Positions 17,928 through 26,359 of a stretch of 64,000 nt of DNA are shown in pieces. Source of the stretch: an uncultured Balneola sp. (GTDB lineage: Bacteria; Bacteroidota; Rhodothermia; Balneolales; Balneolaceae); the NCBI GenBank assembly GCA_913058495.1, contig CAJXQC010000009.1, forward strand, positions 1-64,000, given 5' to 3'. How positions within the stretch are numbered: position 1 is the stretch's first letter; the number at the start of each line of letters is the position of its first letter. Position numbers and translations under genes: made by a program. The notes under the pieces were generated by a model that was not told the DNA's origin, made no database searches, and worked only from the letters and a program-made list of their open reading frames with translations.

Positions 17928-18335
17928 TTGGAAGCACTTGGAAGACAGATCTTAGTTGAATTTTATGATTGCGACAGCTCCTCGATAAATGATGTTGAAT
18001 TCATTGAAGAAGCAATGCTTAAAGCTACAAAGGAAGCTAATGCGACTATTATCTCGCATAATTTCCACAAATTCAGTCCTTATGGCGTTAGTGGAGTAGT
18101 TGTGATCGCTGAATCGCATGTAGCCATTCACACCTGGCCGGAATATAATTATGCGGCAGTAGATATTTTTACCTGCGGTGATACGATCGATCCCTGGTTG
18201 ATACAGGAATTTCTAAAGGAAGCATTTTCTTCCAAAAATATATCCAGTATGGAAATGAAGAGGGGTTTATTCAAAGTGCCACAAGGACAAAGATTGCTTT
18301 TCAAACCTTCAACAGAAACAGTAAAAGAGAATTAA
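17928..18335 (+). CDS. speD: S-adenosylmethionine decarboxylase, prokaryotic class
   Basis: A 135-residue proenzyme that supplies decarboxylated AdoMet for spermidine. The self-cleavage site is [11 protein letters not shown] with S63 becoming the pyruvoyl group; H68 and C83 (FTCG) complete the known active-site set at the same numbers as in Thermotoga. It starts at TTG 17928 because a stop lies two codons upstream and no early in-frame ATG exists. It is followed 6 bp later by pdaD. Confidence 0.94.
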   Translation: MEALGRQILVEFYDCDSSSINDVEFIEEAMLKATKEANATIISHNFHKFSPYGVSGVVVIAESHVAIHTWPEYNYAAVDIFTCGDTIDPWLIQEFLKEAFSSKNISSMEMKRGLFKVPQGQRLLFKPSTETVKEN

Positions 18336-18341
18336 GATAGA

Positions 18342-18833
18342 ATGAAGTCTAAGATGACAATGGTAGAAACTCCGAATGTATATTGTTTGGTGTCAGGGGC
18401 GGCGGAAGGAAACACAAGATTGAACGCTTTTGATAATGCACTGCTTGAGGCAGGAGTTGGAGATACCAATCTTATGAGAATGAGTAGCATCTGTCCTTCG
18501 GGAGCAAAGGAAGTTTCCAGAGATGAAATTGAATTACCTGGCGGTGGATTGATCCCTTTAGCGTATGCTCATATTGATTCGCAAACTCCGCAAATGTGGA
18601 TCGCTTCTGCAATTGCTGTTGGTATTCCTGAAGATGAAACACAACCCGGAGTAATTATGGAATTCGAAGATCATACCCGTTTGGAATATGTGGAAACTAT
18701 TGTGAAGCAAATGGTTGTGGACGCCTTCGAATATAGAAAGAGAGCTCTTAAAGAGATCAAGTTTGTTGGTGTTGAACATCAGGTTACTAAGTGTGCTGCT
18801 ACTTTTGCTGCTGCCGTTCTTTGGTATAAATAG
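18342..18833 (+). CDS. pdaD: pyruvoyl-dependent arginine decarboxylase
   Basis: A 163-residue proenzyme that makes agmatine from arginine. The autocleavage site is S48-S49 in LMRMSSICPSGAKE, where the serine turns into the pyruvoyl cofactor. The N-terminal VSGAAEGNTRLNAFDNALLE and the C-terminal AATFAAAVLWYK fit the family. The gap to speD is 6 bp, so they are cotranscribed. Alternative ATGs five and seven codons into the frame cannot be excluded as starts. Confidence 0.93.
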   Translation: MKSKMTMVETPNVYCLVSGAAEGNTRLNAFDNALLEAGVGDTNLMRMSSICPSGAKEVSRDEIELPGGGLIPLAYAHIDSQTPQMWIASAIAVGIPEDETQPGVIMEFEDHTRLEYVETIVKQMVVDAFEYRKRALKEIKFVGVEHQVTKCAATFAAAVLWYK

Positions 18834-18837
18834 ATTT

Positions 18838-18960
18838 AAGACATAAGATATAAGATGAAAGACATGAGAAAAAAGATTCAAGATTTAAAAAAGTGTGATT
18901 AGTATGACGTTTAGCAGTTTAGTTTGCCAATTAGCCATCTTAAATCTCATGTCCCATGTC
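18838..18960. repeat. word-like imperfect inverted repeat before speE
   Basis: A low-complexity spacer made of words such as AAGACAT, AAGATATAAGATG and GACATGAG. The right end (ATCTTAAATCTCATG then TCCCATGTCT) is an imperfect inverted copy of the left (AGACATGAG ... AGATT), and the right arm includes the speE start codon. Similar to the spacer before asnS. Confidence 0.5.
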
Positions 18961-19807
18961 TAGCGTTTATAACGAGTATTATCATAAAAGAACGGGGCTT
19001 ACCGTTGGAGTAAACAGAGTTCTGTTTTCTGAGCAAACTCCGTATCAGAAGGTTGAAGTTTTTGAAACGGATACATGGGGAAATCTCATGACCATCGATG
19101 GAATGGTGATGCTTTCTGAGAAGGATGAGTTCGTTTATCATGAAATGCTGGCTCATGTGGGTATGTTTTCGCATCCGAATCCTGAAAAAGTGTTGATCAT
19201 CGGTGGTGGAGATGGAGGAACCGCCAGAGAAGTACTGAGACATTTTTCAGTCAAACAAGTTGATATGGTGGAAATTGACGAAGCAGTAGTCAGAGCTTCA
19301 AAAGAATTTTTACCCGAAGTGGGAGCCTGGGAAGATCCTCGTTTAAATGTGCTTTTTGAAGATGGTATTGCTTTCGTTAAGAATTCGATTGCTGAATATG
19401 ATGTAATAATTATAGACGGTTCCGATCCTGTTGGTCCTGCAGAAGGACTGTTTGAAAAGGAATTCTTTGAATTATGTTTTACAGCTTTAAAGAAAGACGG
19501 CGTGCTTACCGGTCAGACGGAATCACCATGGGTTGAAGAGTATCATTCAAGCATTAAACAAGTTTTTGACGCTTTAGATAACGTATTCGATGAATCTTCT
19601 ATGTATCTGGGATTCATACCACTATATCCTGCAGGTATGTGGAGTTTTGCCTTTGCTTCAAAAGGAAAACAGCCTGAGGAAAAGGAAATCTTTGCAAGCA
19701 TTGAAAAGGGATTATCAGAGTTTGGTAGTGATCTGAAATACTATAACAAGGAAGTTCATCAGGGATCGTTTGCATTACCGAATTTTGTAGCCGAAATTAT
19801 CCGCTAG
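18956..19807 (+). CDS. speE: spermidine synthase (aminopropyltransferase)
   Basis: A 283-residue aminopropyltransferase. The AdoMet-like binding fold carries GGGDGGTAREVLRH, the acidic VEIDE after it, and IIDGSDPVGPAEGLF with catalytic aspartates. It transfers an aminopropyl group from decarboxylated AdoMet to putrescine or, as in some thermophiles, to agmatine. Downstream of pdaD by 122 bp filled with an imperfect inverted repeat. No agmatinase or ureohydrolase is seen nearby. Confidence 0.93.
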   Translation: MSSVYNEYYHKRTGLTVGVNRVLFSEQTPYQKVEVFETDTWGNLMTIDGMVMLSEKDEFVYHEMLAHVGMFSHPNPEKVLIIGGGDGGTAREVLRHFSVKQVDMVEIDEAVVRASKEFLPEVGAWEDPRLNVLFEDGIAFVKNSIAEYDVIIIDGSDPVGPAEGLFEKEFFELCFTALKKDGVLTGQTESPWVEEYHSSIKQVFDALDNVFDESSMYLGFIPLYPAGMWSFAFASKGKQPEEKEIFASIEKGLSEFGSDLKYYNKEVHQGSFALPNFVAEIIR

Positions 19808-19825
19808 ACACATCGTTTAGCTTAC

Positions 19826-21469
19826 ATGACAAAATTCCTTTTCCCTTTACTCATATTTATCTGCTTTTCAGGGAAAGCTTTTGCTCAGGAAAGATCAATA
19901 CAGGTACTAGAGAACGGTGAAGTCTCCAGAACTATAGTCCTGCCGGATAAAAATCAGAAAAGTACAATTCAACAGCTATCAGCTTTCTATACTGATAAGG
20001 GATATTTCGATGTTCAGATTTCATCAACAGATGAAGAACCAATCCAAGTTAAAACCGGGCTAAGATATCGAATAAGGAGTTTAGCTTTTGAACTTGAAGT
20101 GGATAGCGTATTTGTTGAAAATGAGATTGCTGGAGAGTTATACTCATCAGAGTTGATTGAAAAACGTATTAACGAAGAATATCTTAAAACAGTAGAAGAA
20201 GGCTATTTAAATGCTAAGGTCAGTATAGAGGATATAAACTTAGATTCTCTGTCGAAAACCGTTTCTATTACCGCTTTAAAGATACGCGGTGAGCAGATCC
20301 GAGTCAGTAAGATCATTTTTAAAGGAAACAGGATAAACTCTCAAAGATATTTATCCAGATTGGCTCAGACGGAAGATTCTGTCGTGGCATCAAAAGAAAA
20401 TCTGAACCAGATCAGAAGAAACCTTAGCACAAGTGAGTTAGTTGAACAAGTCTCAGATCCGGTTATTTATTTAGAAAATGACAACTATGTAATTCTGTTT
20501 GAAGTTAAAGAGCAAAATCTGAATCAACTGGATGGTTTGATCGGTTTTGTACCTGATGAAACCGGTAAGGGGCAAATTGTTGGAGATCTGGATATATCGC
20601 TTTGGAATGTGTTAAGAGAGGGCAATGCCTTCGAATTACAATATCAGCGCTTAAAACCGGAAACAAGTCGTTTAAATCTAGGGATATCTCAGGATTGGAT
20701 AGCTAATATTCCATTAAGCATTGGAATGGATTTCTCTTTTTATCAAAATGATACAACTTATCAAACGAGGAACATTGGGTTGACGGGCAGTTATTTACTT
20801 AATTCTGACCTTAGCATTAAAAGCAGGATATATTCTCAAAATTCCAGTTCAGGAAGTGAATCTGACTTTTCAAAAGAACCGGATGGAAGTAAGCAAGGCG
20901 GAGATCTTGGATTTAATTATTCAAAACTGGACAGGAGAGAGGTTCCTACTTCAGGGGTTTCTTTAGATGTCATCTACGGAGTAGCTAATAAAGATATTCA
21001 GGAGGATTCAGCACTAGCTTTTCGTCAACAGAGATTAGAGACGAAAATAAAAGGCTATATTCCACTGTTTGAGAAATCTGTTTTGGCGACGAGCATTAAT
21101 GGGTTTTATGTGATCGGAGATCAGTTTACAGAAAGTGATTTAATACGTTTCGGAGGAGCTAATTCATTACGAGGCTATTCAGAAGAGCAATTTACTGCAT
21201 CTGAATTACTTTGGGGAGATATAGAGTATCGTTTTCTTACGGATCAGTACTCATATCTGTTTTTGTTTACAGCTGCCGGTATGTACAAAAGACCACAATT
21301 ATATTCAGAAACAGATGATAGCTTTACCCAAAAGGATTTTCTTTACTCAGGAGGATTCGGATTAAGCTTCAGAACTGCGATTGGAAGATTGAAATTTACA
21401 TATGCACTTTCATCAACAGAAACATTTGGAAACGGAAAAGTGCATTTTGGAATAAGAACGAGTCTTTAA
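19826..21469 (+). CDS. Omp85-family outer-membrane barrel with POTRA domains
   Basis: A 547-residue protein with a Sec signal peptide (1-20, ending AFAQ). Residues about 40-230 hold two POTRA-like units (GYFDVQISS, RVSKIIFKGNRI). The C-terminal half is a beta barrel carrying the conserved LRGYSEEQF motif (the RGF/RGY loop tip of Omp85 proteins) in FGGANSLRGYSEEQF. Shorter than BamA (about 800), so it is more like TamA or a surface-antigen paralogue. It probably inserts or translocates outer-membrane proteins. Located 18 bp after speE. Confidence 0.88.
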   Translation: MTKFLFPLLIFICFSGKAFAQERSIQVLENGEVSRTIVLPDKNQKSTIQQLSAFYTDKGYFDVQISSTDEEPIQVKTGLRYRIRSLAFELEVDSVFVENEIAGELYSSELIEKRINEEYLKTVEEGYLNAKVSIEDINLDSLSKTVSITALKIRGEQIRVSKIIFKGNRINSQRYLSRLAQTEDSVVASKENLNQIRRNLSTSELVEQVSDPVIYLENDNYVILFEVKEQNLNQLDGLIGFVPDETGKGQIVGDLDISLWNVLREGNAFELQYQRLKPETSRLNLGISQDWIANIPLSIGMDFSFYQNDTTYQTRNIGLTGSYLLNSDLSIKSRIYSQNSSSGSESDFSKEPDGSKQGGDLGFNYSKLDRREVPTSGVSLDVIYGVANKDIQEDSALAFRQQRLETKIKGYIPLFEKSVLATSINGFYVIGDQFTESDLIRFGGANSLRGYSEEQFTASELLWGDIEYRFLTDQYSYLFLFTAAGMYKRPQLYSETDDSFTQKDFLYSGGFGLSFRTAIGRLKFTYALSSTETFGNGKVHFGIRTSL

Positions 21470-21490
21470 ATGATCTAAGTTAGGAGTAGT

Positions 21491-22261
21491 TTATTTTTTT
21501 AATATTATTTCTTGAAAGGTATCAAATCTTCCAATTATTCCGTTAGAGTCTTCACCAAAGTAAGGCTGGTCTTTAACATAGATTGTCCTTTTTATCAGTC
21601 CGGAATTTGTGAAATAAGAATTAAATTCAATGTCTATGTTGAAAACTCCTTCAAAAGTAGAAGTTACTTTTAATGCTTCTTTATTATGAACTGTTGTTAT
21701 ATCAGTTGTTCTACTTTTGCGCAAAAATACATTTGAAAATTCAGTCCATTCTTTTGTTTCTAAATGAAGAGGGAAAGGAACTGTTAATCTGATTTCATCT
21801 CGTATTATGAGAGAATCAACAACATCTTTATAATTAGGATCATGCGAGTTATTGAACTCAAAATAAGGGAGTAAGAAGCTTGGTTTAATTCTATTCTTTC
21901 TATTTTTTTCTTTAGGCTGAATTCCAGGATCAACTCCTGCATTTTTATAAGCTATATCAAAAAAGCCATCTTCGGTTTGTTGATACCACGAGTGGGTATA
22001 GAATTCAGGGGATTCAATATCATATACCTTGAATTCTATCAAATTTCTGAAATTTCCAACCGAAGCATTTGTTGAGACTACCTCTAGTTTATAAGTACTT
22101 TTCTGAGTATCGAATACCGAGTCGTTTTGACTCAAACTAAAAGTATATTCATAACTAAAGGTTTGACCTTCTGTATAATTAAATTGCTCAATGTAGATAT
22201 AGTTTTCATCATCACAGGAGATTAGTAAGAATAGCAGGAATAGGGTGGAAAAAAATTTCAT
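21491..22261 (-). CDS. unknown lipoprotein
   Basis: A 256-residue protein with a Sec signal and a lipobox LISC (C16), so it is probably membrane-anchored in the periplasm. The rest is beta-rich (FSYEYTFSLSQNDS, TFEGVFNIDIEFNSYF), with no known catalytic motif. I do not recognise the family. It converges on the Omp85 gene, with stops 21 bp apart, and is 29 bp downstream of the TPR gene, suggesting cotranscription with it. Confidence 0.75.
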   Translation of the reverse strand: MKFFSTLFLLFLLISCDDENYIYIEQFNYTEGQTFSYEYTFSLSQNDSVFDTQKSTYKLEVVSTNASVGNFRNLIEFKVYDIESPEFYTHSWYQQTEDGFFDIAYKNAGVDPGIQPKEKNRKNRIKPSFLLPYFEFNNSHDPNYKDVVDSLIIRDEIRLTVPFPLHLETKEWTEFSNVFLRKSRTTDITTVHNKEALKVTSTFEGVFNIDIEFNSYFTNSGLIKRTIYVKDQPYFGEDSNGIIGRFDTFQEIILKK

Positions 22262-22290
22262 ATCGTTTTTTCTGAGCCAGGATTAAAGTA

Positions 22291-23826
22291 TTAATTATCT
22301 TGACAGTTCTCTGCGATCAAATCGTCAACATCTTCTGAGTCTAGAGCTTTTGCTTTTTTAAAATCAGTACATGCTTTTTCTGTTTGACCCAATTTAAGAT
22401 AACTTTCACCTCGTTCTTTAAATACTACAGGGTCAGCGTTATAAATTTCAATTGATTTTGTATAGTCATCTATGGCTTCTTCATAGTTTTCTAACTTGAA
22501 ATGAGTTCTTGCCCTGTAATCATATATCTCAGGGTTCGTTTTTTCGATATTCAAAGTTTCTGAAAAATCAACTAAGGCATTTTTATAATCTTGATTGTCG
22601 TATTCTGCAATGGCCTTCTGGTACAAAATATCGAGATTATCCGGGCTTATACTTAATAATTCATCATAAACTTCTATAGCACTCTCATAATCTTCTATAT
22701 ACGAGTGTATATATGCTACATTAGCAAGATATGTTAACTCTGTTGAATCTAGTTCAAAAGCTTTTTTAAAGTCTTTAATCGCGGCTTCGTTATTTTCTAG
22801 TTCATGATGCACTAATCCTCTTCTGTTATAGATATTAGGATTAGTATCTAAATATTTGACTGACTTGGTATAATATTCAAGTGCTTTTTCGTAAAACTGA
22901 AGATTCTCATAGGAGAAGCCAAGATTAAAATTGGCATTTATATAAGTGGAATCAATAGATAATGCCTTTCTGAAGTCAACAATTGAATTTTCATAAAGCT
23001 CCTGAGTCATAAAATTATATCCACGATTATTCCAGGCATCCAGAGAAGTAGAATCTTGTTCAATTGAAATATCAAGTGCTTTTTGAGCCAGATCATACTG
23101 TTCCGTATATATATAAGCCAGCCCCAGATTGTTATAAGCTTTTGAATTCAGGGAATCAATATCCAAAGCTTTTGTGAGATCAGCTATCGCATTATTAAAG
23201 TCACCAATTTGAAGCTTAGCAAATCCCATATTTGCCAAAGTAAGACTAAAAGTAGGATCAATTTCCAGTGCTCTGTCAAAGTCGCTTAAAGCAGCGTAAT
23301 AATCTCCCTTTTTAACTTTAGCCACTCCTCTGAAATTATATAGCTCTTTTGACCTTTCAATAACCAGTGCTTTATCAAACTCACGAATTGCAGCATCATA
23401 ACTACCTGCTTCACTTAACTGAATCCCAAGCTCGTAACTATTTCTTAATGAATCTGCCTGTTGGTTGGCTTCTTCCTGAGCAGCCTGCATAAAATAAGTT
23501 ATTACTTCAGGGCAGGTACTCGTTACCTTGGTTAGCATTTCTGGCAAGATTTCAGATTGGAAATAGTCCTCATTTTCTTGTTCAGTTTTTGATGAATCAG
23601 CAAACATCTGATCCATTTCATCCATCTTTTTTCCCATTACGTCTTCAAAACAAGTTTCAACTTCTTCAGAATCAGGACCTTGTTCTGCAGCTACATCTGA
23701 AGTTATGCAAACACACATGGCATCAACCAGTAAGTCAATTTCGTTTTTTTGTTCTTGTGCAAAAGATGTTTGTTGAAATAATACCGCAATTGGGATAAAA
23801 AGGAAGCATTTAAAGATCTTGTACAT
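22291..23826 (-). CDS. exported tetratricopeptide-repeat protein
   Basis: A 511-residue protein with a Sec signal peptide (about 1-23, ending SFAQ). Residues 30-125 form an unrecognised cysteine-containing region (MCVCITSD, VETCFEDVMG). From about residue 130 to the end there are roughly ten consecutive TPR motifs, each with the pattern AIxDFxKALxIDSxxxxxYxNxG. TPR arrays act as protein-interaction scaffolds; the partner is unknown. No membrane anchor other than the signal is seen. Confidence 0.9.
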   Translation of the reverse strand: MYKIFKCFLFIPIAVLFQQTSFAQEQKNEIDLLVDAMCVCITSDVAAEQGPDSEEVETCFEDVMGKKMDEMDQMFADSSKTEQENEDYFQSEILPEMLTKVTSTCPEVITYFMQAAQEEANQQADSLRNSYELGIQLSEAGSYDAAIREFDKALVIERSKELYNFRGVAKVKKGDYYAALSDFDRALEIDPTFSLTLANMGFAKLQIGDFNNAIADLTKALDIDSLNSKAYNNLGLAYIYTEQYDLAQKALDISIEQDSTSLDAWNNRGYNFMTQELYENSIVDFRKALSIDSTYINANFNLGFSYENLQFYEKALEYYTKSVKYLDTNPNIYNRRGLVHHELENNEAAIKDFKKAFELDSTELTYLANVAYIHSYIEDYESAIEVYDELLSISPDNLDILYQKAIAEYDNQDYKNALVDFSETLNIEKTNPEIYDYRARTHFKLENYEEAIDDYTKSIEIYNADPVVFKERGESYLKLGQTEKACTDFKKAKALDSEDVDDLIAENCQDN

Positions 23827-23933
23827 ATTGAAAGTCAGTTGGAATTAATACTAAGAAGAATATAGTGGATTTGAATAAATTATATTTTGAACAACAAAAA
23901 TAAATTAATAAAAACAATTGATTAGAAATACAG

Positions 23934-24578
23934 TTAACCACCAATCCATACAGTGCCTCGCCTGAAAGAATAATATTCTGTTATATCACTATCTGGATCA
24001 GAGTACTCACTTCTACGATGTGGTTTTTGTAAGCGGTCTTTAAACCATCTCCTCATTTCATAAAAGTCTTTTTCAGAAGCATATTCATCAATCTCGCCAA
24101 TAGAAGTGTTATCGAAATGCTCTTCATCCCAAGCATATTCCCAATCGAGTGCTTGAATGCGTTCGCCCAGTGCTCCGTAATCAGAAGGATCGATCGTTCT
24201 TTTATTTTCAGGTTTATAAAAGGTGTCTTCATAAAAGTCCAAGAAGCTCTTTATTCCGCATACGACCTGCGATTGTGAGAAACGTTGATCAAAGAGCCAG
24301 ATTTTCAGGTAGTATGGTTCGTCCATAGTATCCAGTGTTTCTTTCCAGCTGTCATAAGTATCTAATAAGACTTTCAGAATTGCTTTTCTTGTTTGTCCTT
24401 TTGGCTCAGGGTAGGCAGAATTGCCAAGTGAAAGATTACTATATGGAGAGACCCAAATTTTAGCGTAATCTCTTTGATTTGCGCGAACAACATCAATATC
24501 CAAATCAATTATCTGAGACCTCCAGTCATCAATTTGATTGAGAATCTGTTTATAGTTACGAATTTTTTTGGTTTTCAT
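23934..24578 (-). CDS. unknown cytoplasmic protein
   Basis: A 214-residue protein rich in tryptophan and tyrosine, with no signal peptide or membrane segment. Notable stretches are IWVSPYSNLSLGNSAYPEP, LKIWLFDQRFSQSQV and, at the end, YYSFRRGTVWIGG. I recognise no family. It starts 4 bp after the cupin gene stop and is likely cotranscribed with it. Confidence 0.7.
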   Translation of the reverse strand: MKTKKIRNYKQILNQIDDWRSQIIDLDIDVVRANQRDYAKIWVSPYSNLSLGNSAYPEPKGQTRKAILKVLLDTYDSWKETLDTMDEPYYLKIWLFDQRFSQSQVVCGIKSFLDFYEDTFYKPENKRTIDPSDYGALGERIQALDWEYAWDEEHFDNTSIGEIDEYASEKDFYEMRRWFKDRLQKPHRRSEYSDPDSDITEYYSFRRGTVWIGG

Positions 24579-24582
24579 TTAT

Positions 24583-24957
24583 TTAGATCCACTTCTGATC
24601 TTTTTCATCAACAGAACGTTCAAAATCAGTTTCTCCGGTATGCCTGGTTCCTTTGGGTTCTATTAACATTACCCAGCATTCCTTTTCAGCAACAGGGAAG
24701 TGATCAACTCCTTTAGGAACTACATATAATTCACCTTCCTTTAATTCAATTTCTTTATCTCTGAATTTAAGCAATAACTTTCCTTTTATGATAAAGAACA
24801 TTTCATCTTCGTGAGGGTGATTGTGCCACACAAATTCACCTTCGATTTTAGCCAGTTTTATAAGCTGGTCGTTAGACTCAGCAATGATCTTAGGTGACCA
24901 TTGATCATTAAAAAGTGAAAATTTCTGTTGTATACTGACGGGTTTATTTTGATTCAT
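24583..24957 (-). CDS. cupin-domain protein
   Basis: A 124-residue single-domain cupin. Motif 1 is HNHPHEDEMFFIIKG (H45, H47, E52, G59) and motif 2 is PKGVDHFPVA (H86), giving the usual three-histidine, one-glutamate metal site. Such small cupins bind a metal and often a sugar or act as isomerases or dioxygenases; the ligand is unknown. I choose the ATG at 24957. A GTG at 24990 would extend the frame, but that lies inside the upstream gene's terminator hairpin. Confidence 0.9.
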   Translation of the reverse strand: MNQNKPVSIQQKFSLFNDQWSPKIIAESNDQLIKLAKIEGEFVWHNHPHEDEMFFIIKGKLLLKFRDKEIELKEGELYVVPKGVDHFPVAEKECWVMLIEPKGTRHTGETDFERSVDEKDQKWI

Positions 24958-24965
24958 TTTGATAA

Positions 24966-24995
24966 AATAAAAAAGGCCATGCAAAAGCACAGCCT
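24966..24995 (-). terminator. terminator of the outer-membrane protein gene
   Basis: On the minus strand the stem AGGCTGTGC / GCATGGCCT (arms 24987-24995 and 24974-24982, two central mismatches, AAAA/TTTT loop) is followed by a T-run. It stands between the small outer-membrane protein gene and the cupin gene. Confidence 0.65.
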
Positions 24996-25019
24996 CAAAT
25001 TGAATTGTTTATTTAATGT

Positions 25020-25499
25020 TTAGAAATAAACAGAAGCAGAAACTCTGGCAGAAGTAAAGAATGAGTCTGTAGAATCTCCGGTTCTCACATTTAAGTTTGC
25101 ATCGGTACTAAAGCTGAAATTAGAACTCAGAAAGTATTCAGCACCATAGCCTATCGCAAGAGTAATATCAGTAGCACTACCACCTGCATCAAAGGATTGA
25201 TTTCTAAAACCAAGACTTCCTGTCACATACGTATTCAATGATTCGATGGTAGAAGTGTAATATCTTGGTATAACTGCTAATCCAATAGCATTTGTACCGC
25301 CATCAACTGTAAGAATTGTTAAAGCCGGGGCAATTGAAAGATTTTCATTAAGCTGATAGGGAACTTCAATTGCAGCTTGTGAACCAATTGTTGATCTGAT
25401 TCCTATCGAACCTTCTTCAGGTATTCCCTGAGCAAATACAGATGTAGTTATTGTTGCAAGTGCGAGGGCGGTGAATGCAATTTTTGTTATTGACTTCAT
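25020..25499 (-). CDS. small outer-membrane beta-barrel-like protein
   Basis: A 159-residue protein with a clear Sec signal peptide (1-23, ending SVFAQ). The mature part has alternating polar/hydrophobic strands and ends in the aromatic residue F (SARVSASVYF), typical of an eight-stranded OmpA/OmpW-like barrel. No periplasmic domain. It has its own terminator and a separate upstream spacer, so it is likely a single-gene transcript. The ligand or pore role is unknown. Confidence 0.78.
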   Translation of the reverse strand: MKSITKIAFTALALATITTSVFAQGIPEEGSIGIRSTIGSQAAIEVPYQLNENLSIAPALTILTVDGGTNAIGLAVIPRYYTSTIESLNTYVTGSLGFRNQSFDAGGSATDITLAIGYGAEYFLSSNFSFSTDANLNVRTGDSTDSFFTSARVSASVYF

Positions 25500-25583
25500 T
25501 TATTCTCCATTGATTTAATAATTAGTATCAACAGTTTATGATAAATAGAATTTTTATCCAAATTACTAAATCAAGCACCATAA

Positions 25584-25614
25584 AAAAGGGCTATATGAGA
25601 TTTATAGCCCTTTT
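25584..25614. terminator. bidirectional terminator-like hairpin
   Basis: A perfect 12-bp stem, AAAAGGGCTATA at 25584-25595 with its complement at 25603-25614, has A/T runs on both sides. It lies 6 bp past the stop of the lipoprotein gene at 25621-26142, whose transcript it should end. Confidence 0.8.
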
Positions 25615-25620
25615 AGATCA

Positions 25621-26142
25621 TTATTGATCTAATCCATAAAATTCAGCAACCTGATTGTAGTTTCTGTAATCAAAACCTTTGCTTTTAAACAGCAATGAAG
25701 GGGGAATGGCCACTACTCTCAATACATCTCCATCAAAAAGATCTTCATTTACTTCATTGTTATCAGCAACTTCACCTTCTAATAAGAGATCGAAACTGTT
25801 AATATCAAAGACGTATCTTAGGTTTACAAGATCATTTTCAAAAGGAGCACTAAAAGGCAAAGCGTGCCATGAAGTAGTTCCTTCGAATTGCAGATAACCC
25901 AGTACTAGGCCTTCATCCACAGTAGATTCATCGAGTAGATCCCATTCGAACTCATTTATAGATACAAATTCATCTATAATGTCAAAATCATCAGAAAAAA
26001 TGGTGCTTGTGCTGGAATAAATTTGAACTCCATCTGCTCCGTCATTTCCTTGTGGACCTCGAGGACCTTCATTGGTAATAGTACAAGCTTGAATTAGTAG
26101 AATTAATGAAAGTAGTGATAATAAAGATTTTGAATTTTTCAT
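25621..26142 (-). CDS. lipoprotein with a short collagen-like GxY stretch
   Basis: A 173-residue protein with a Sec signal ending in the lipobox IQAC (C20). Just after the anchor comes GPRGPQGNDGADG, a four-triplet collagen-like segment, then an acidic domain of unknown fold (about 45-165). Similar short collagen-like lipoproteins occur in related bacteria; role unknown. Flanked by a bidirectional terminator at its 3' end. Confidence 0.75.
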   Translation of the reverse strand: MKNSKSLLSLLSLILLIQACTITNEGPRGPQGNDGADGVQIYSSTSTIFSDDFDIIDEFVSINEFEWDLLDESTVDEGLVLGYLQFEGTTSWHALPFSAPFENDLVNLRYVFDINSFDLLLEGEVADNNEVNEDLFDGDVLRVVAIPPSLLFKSKGFDYRNYNQVAEFYGLDQ

Positions 26143-26248
26143 GACTTGCTCCGTTTAAGATTTAAAGCTCTTCTTTTAAGCCTGAATGAATCTACATAAC
26201 ACAAAAGATGTATTATATCACATGTTCGGGCTAGGCAATTGATGCGAT

Positions 26249-26276
26249 ATTTTAAGTGAAAGGTGAAAGGTGAGAA
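26249..26276. repeat. short tandem word repeat (GTGAAAG)
   Basis: The spacer between the lipoprotein gene and nuoH contains GTGAAAGGTGAAAGGTGAGA, three near-tandem 7-mers. It has no obvious function and resembles other word-like spacers in the window. Confidence 0.4.
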
Positions 26277-26299
26277 GGGAAAATTATCGAAATCTGTAA

Positions 26300-26334
26300 A
26301 AAAAAAAGCCCTGAATCAATATTGAGACAGGGCT
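26300..26334 (-). terminator. terminator of the nuoABCDEFGH operon
   Basis: Read on the minus strand, AGCCCTG (26328-26334 arm) pairs with CAGGGCT (26307-26313 arm) across a 14-nt loop, followed by a run of at least nine T. It lies 26 bp past the nuoH stop. Confidence 0.85.
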
Positions 26335-26359
26335 ACGAAGAGCGAAACTTGATCTGATA

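Noticed and set aside
24958-24990. GTG start extending the cupin protein
   Set aside because: The extension overlaps a terminator hairpin and has no cupin similarity.
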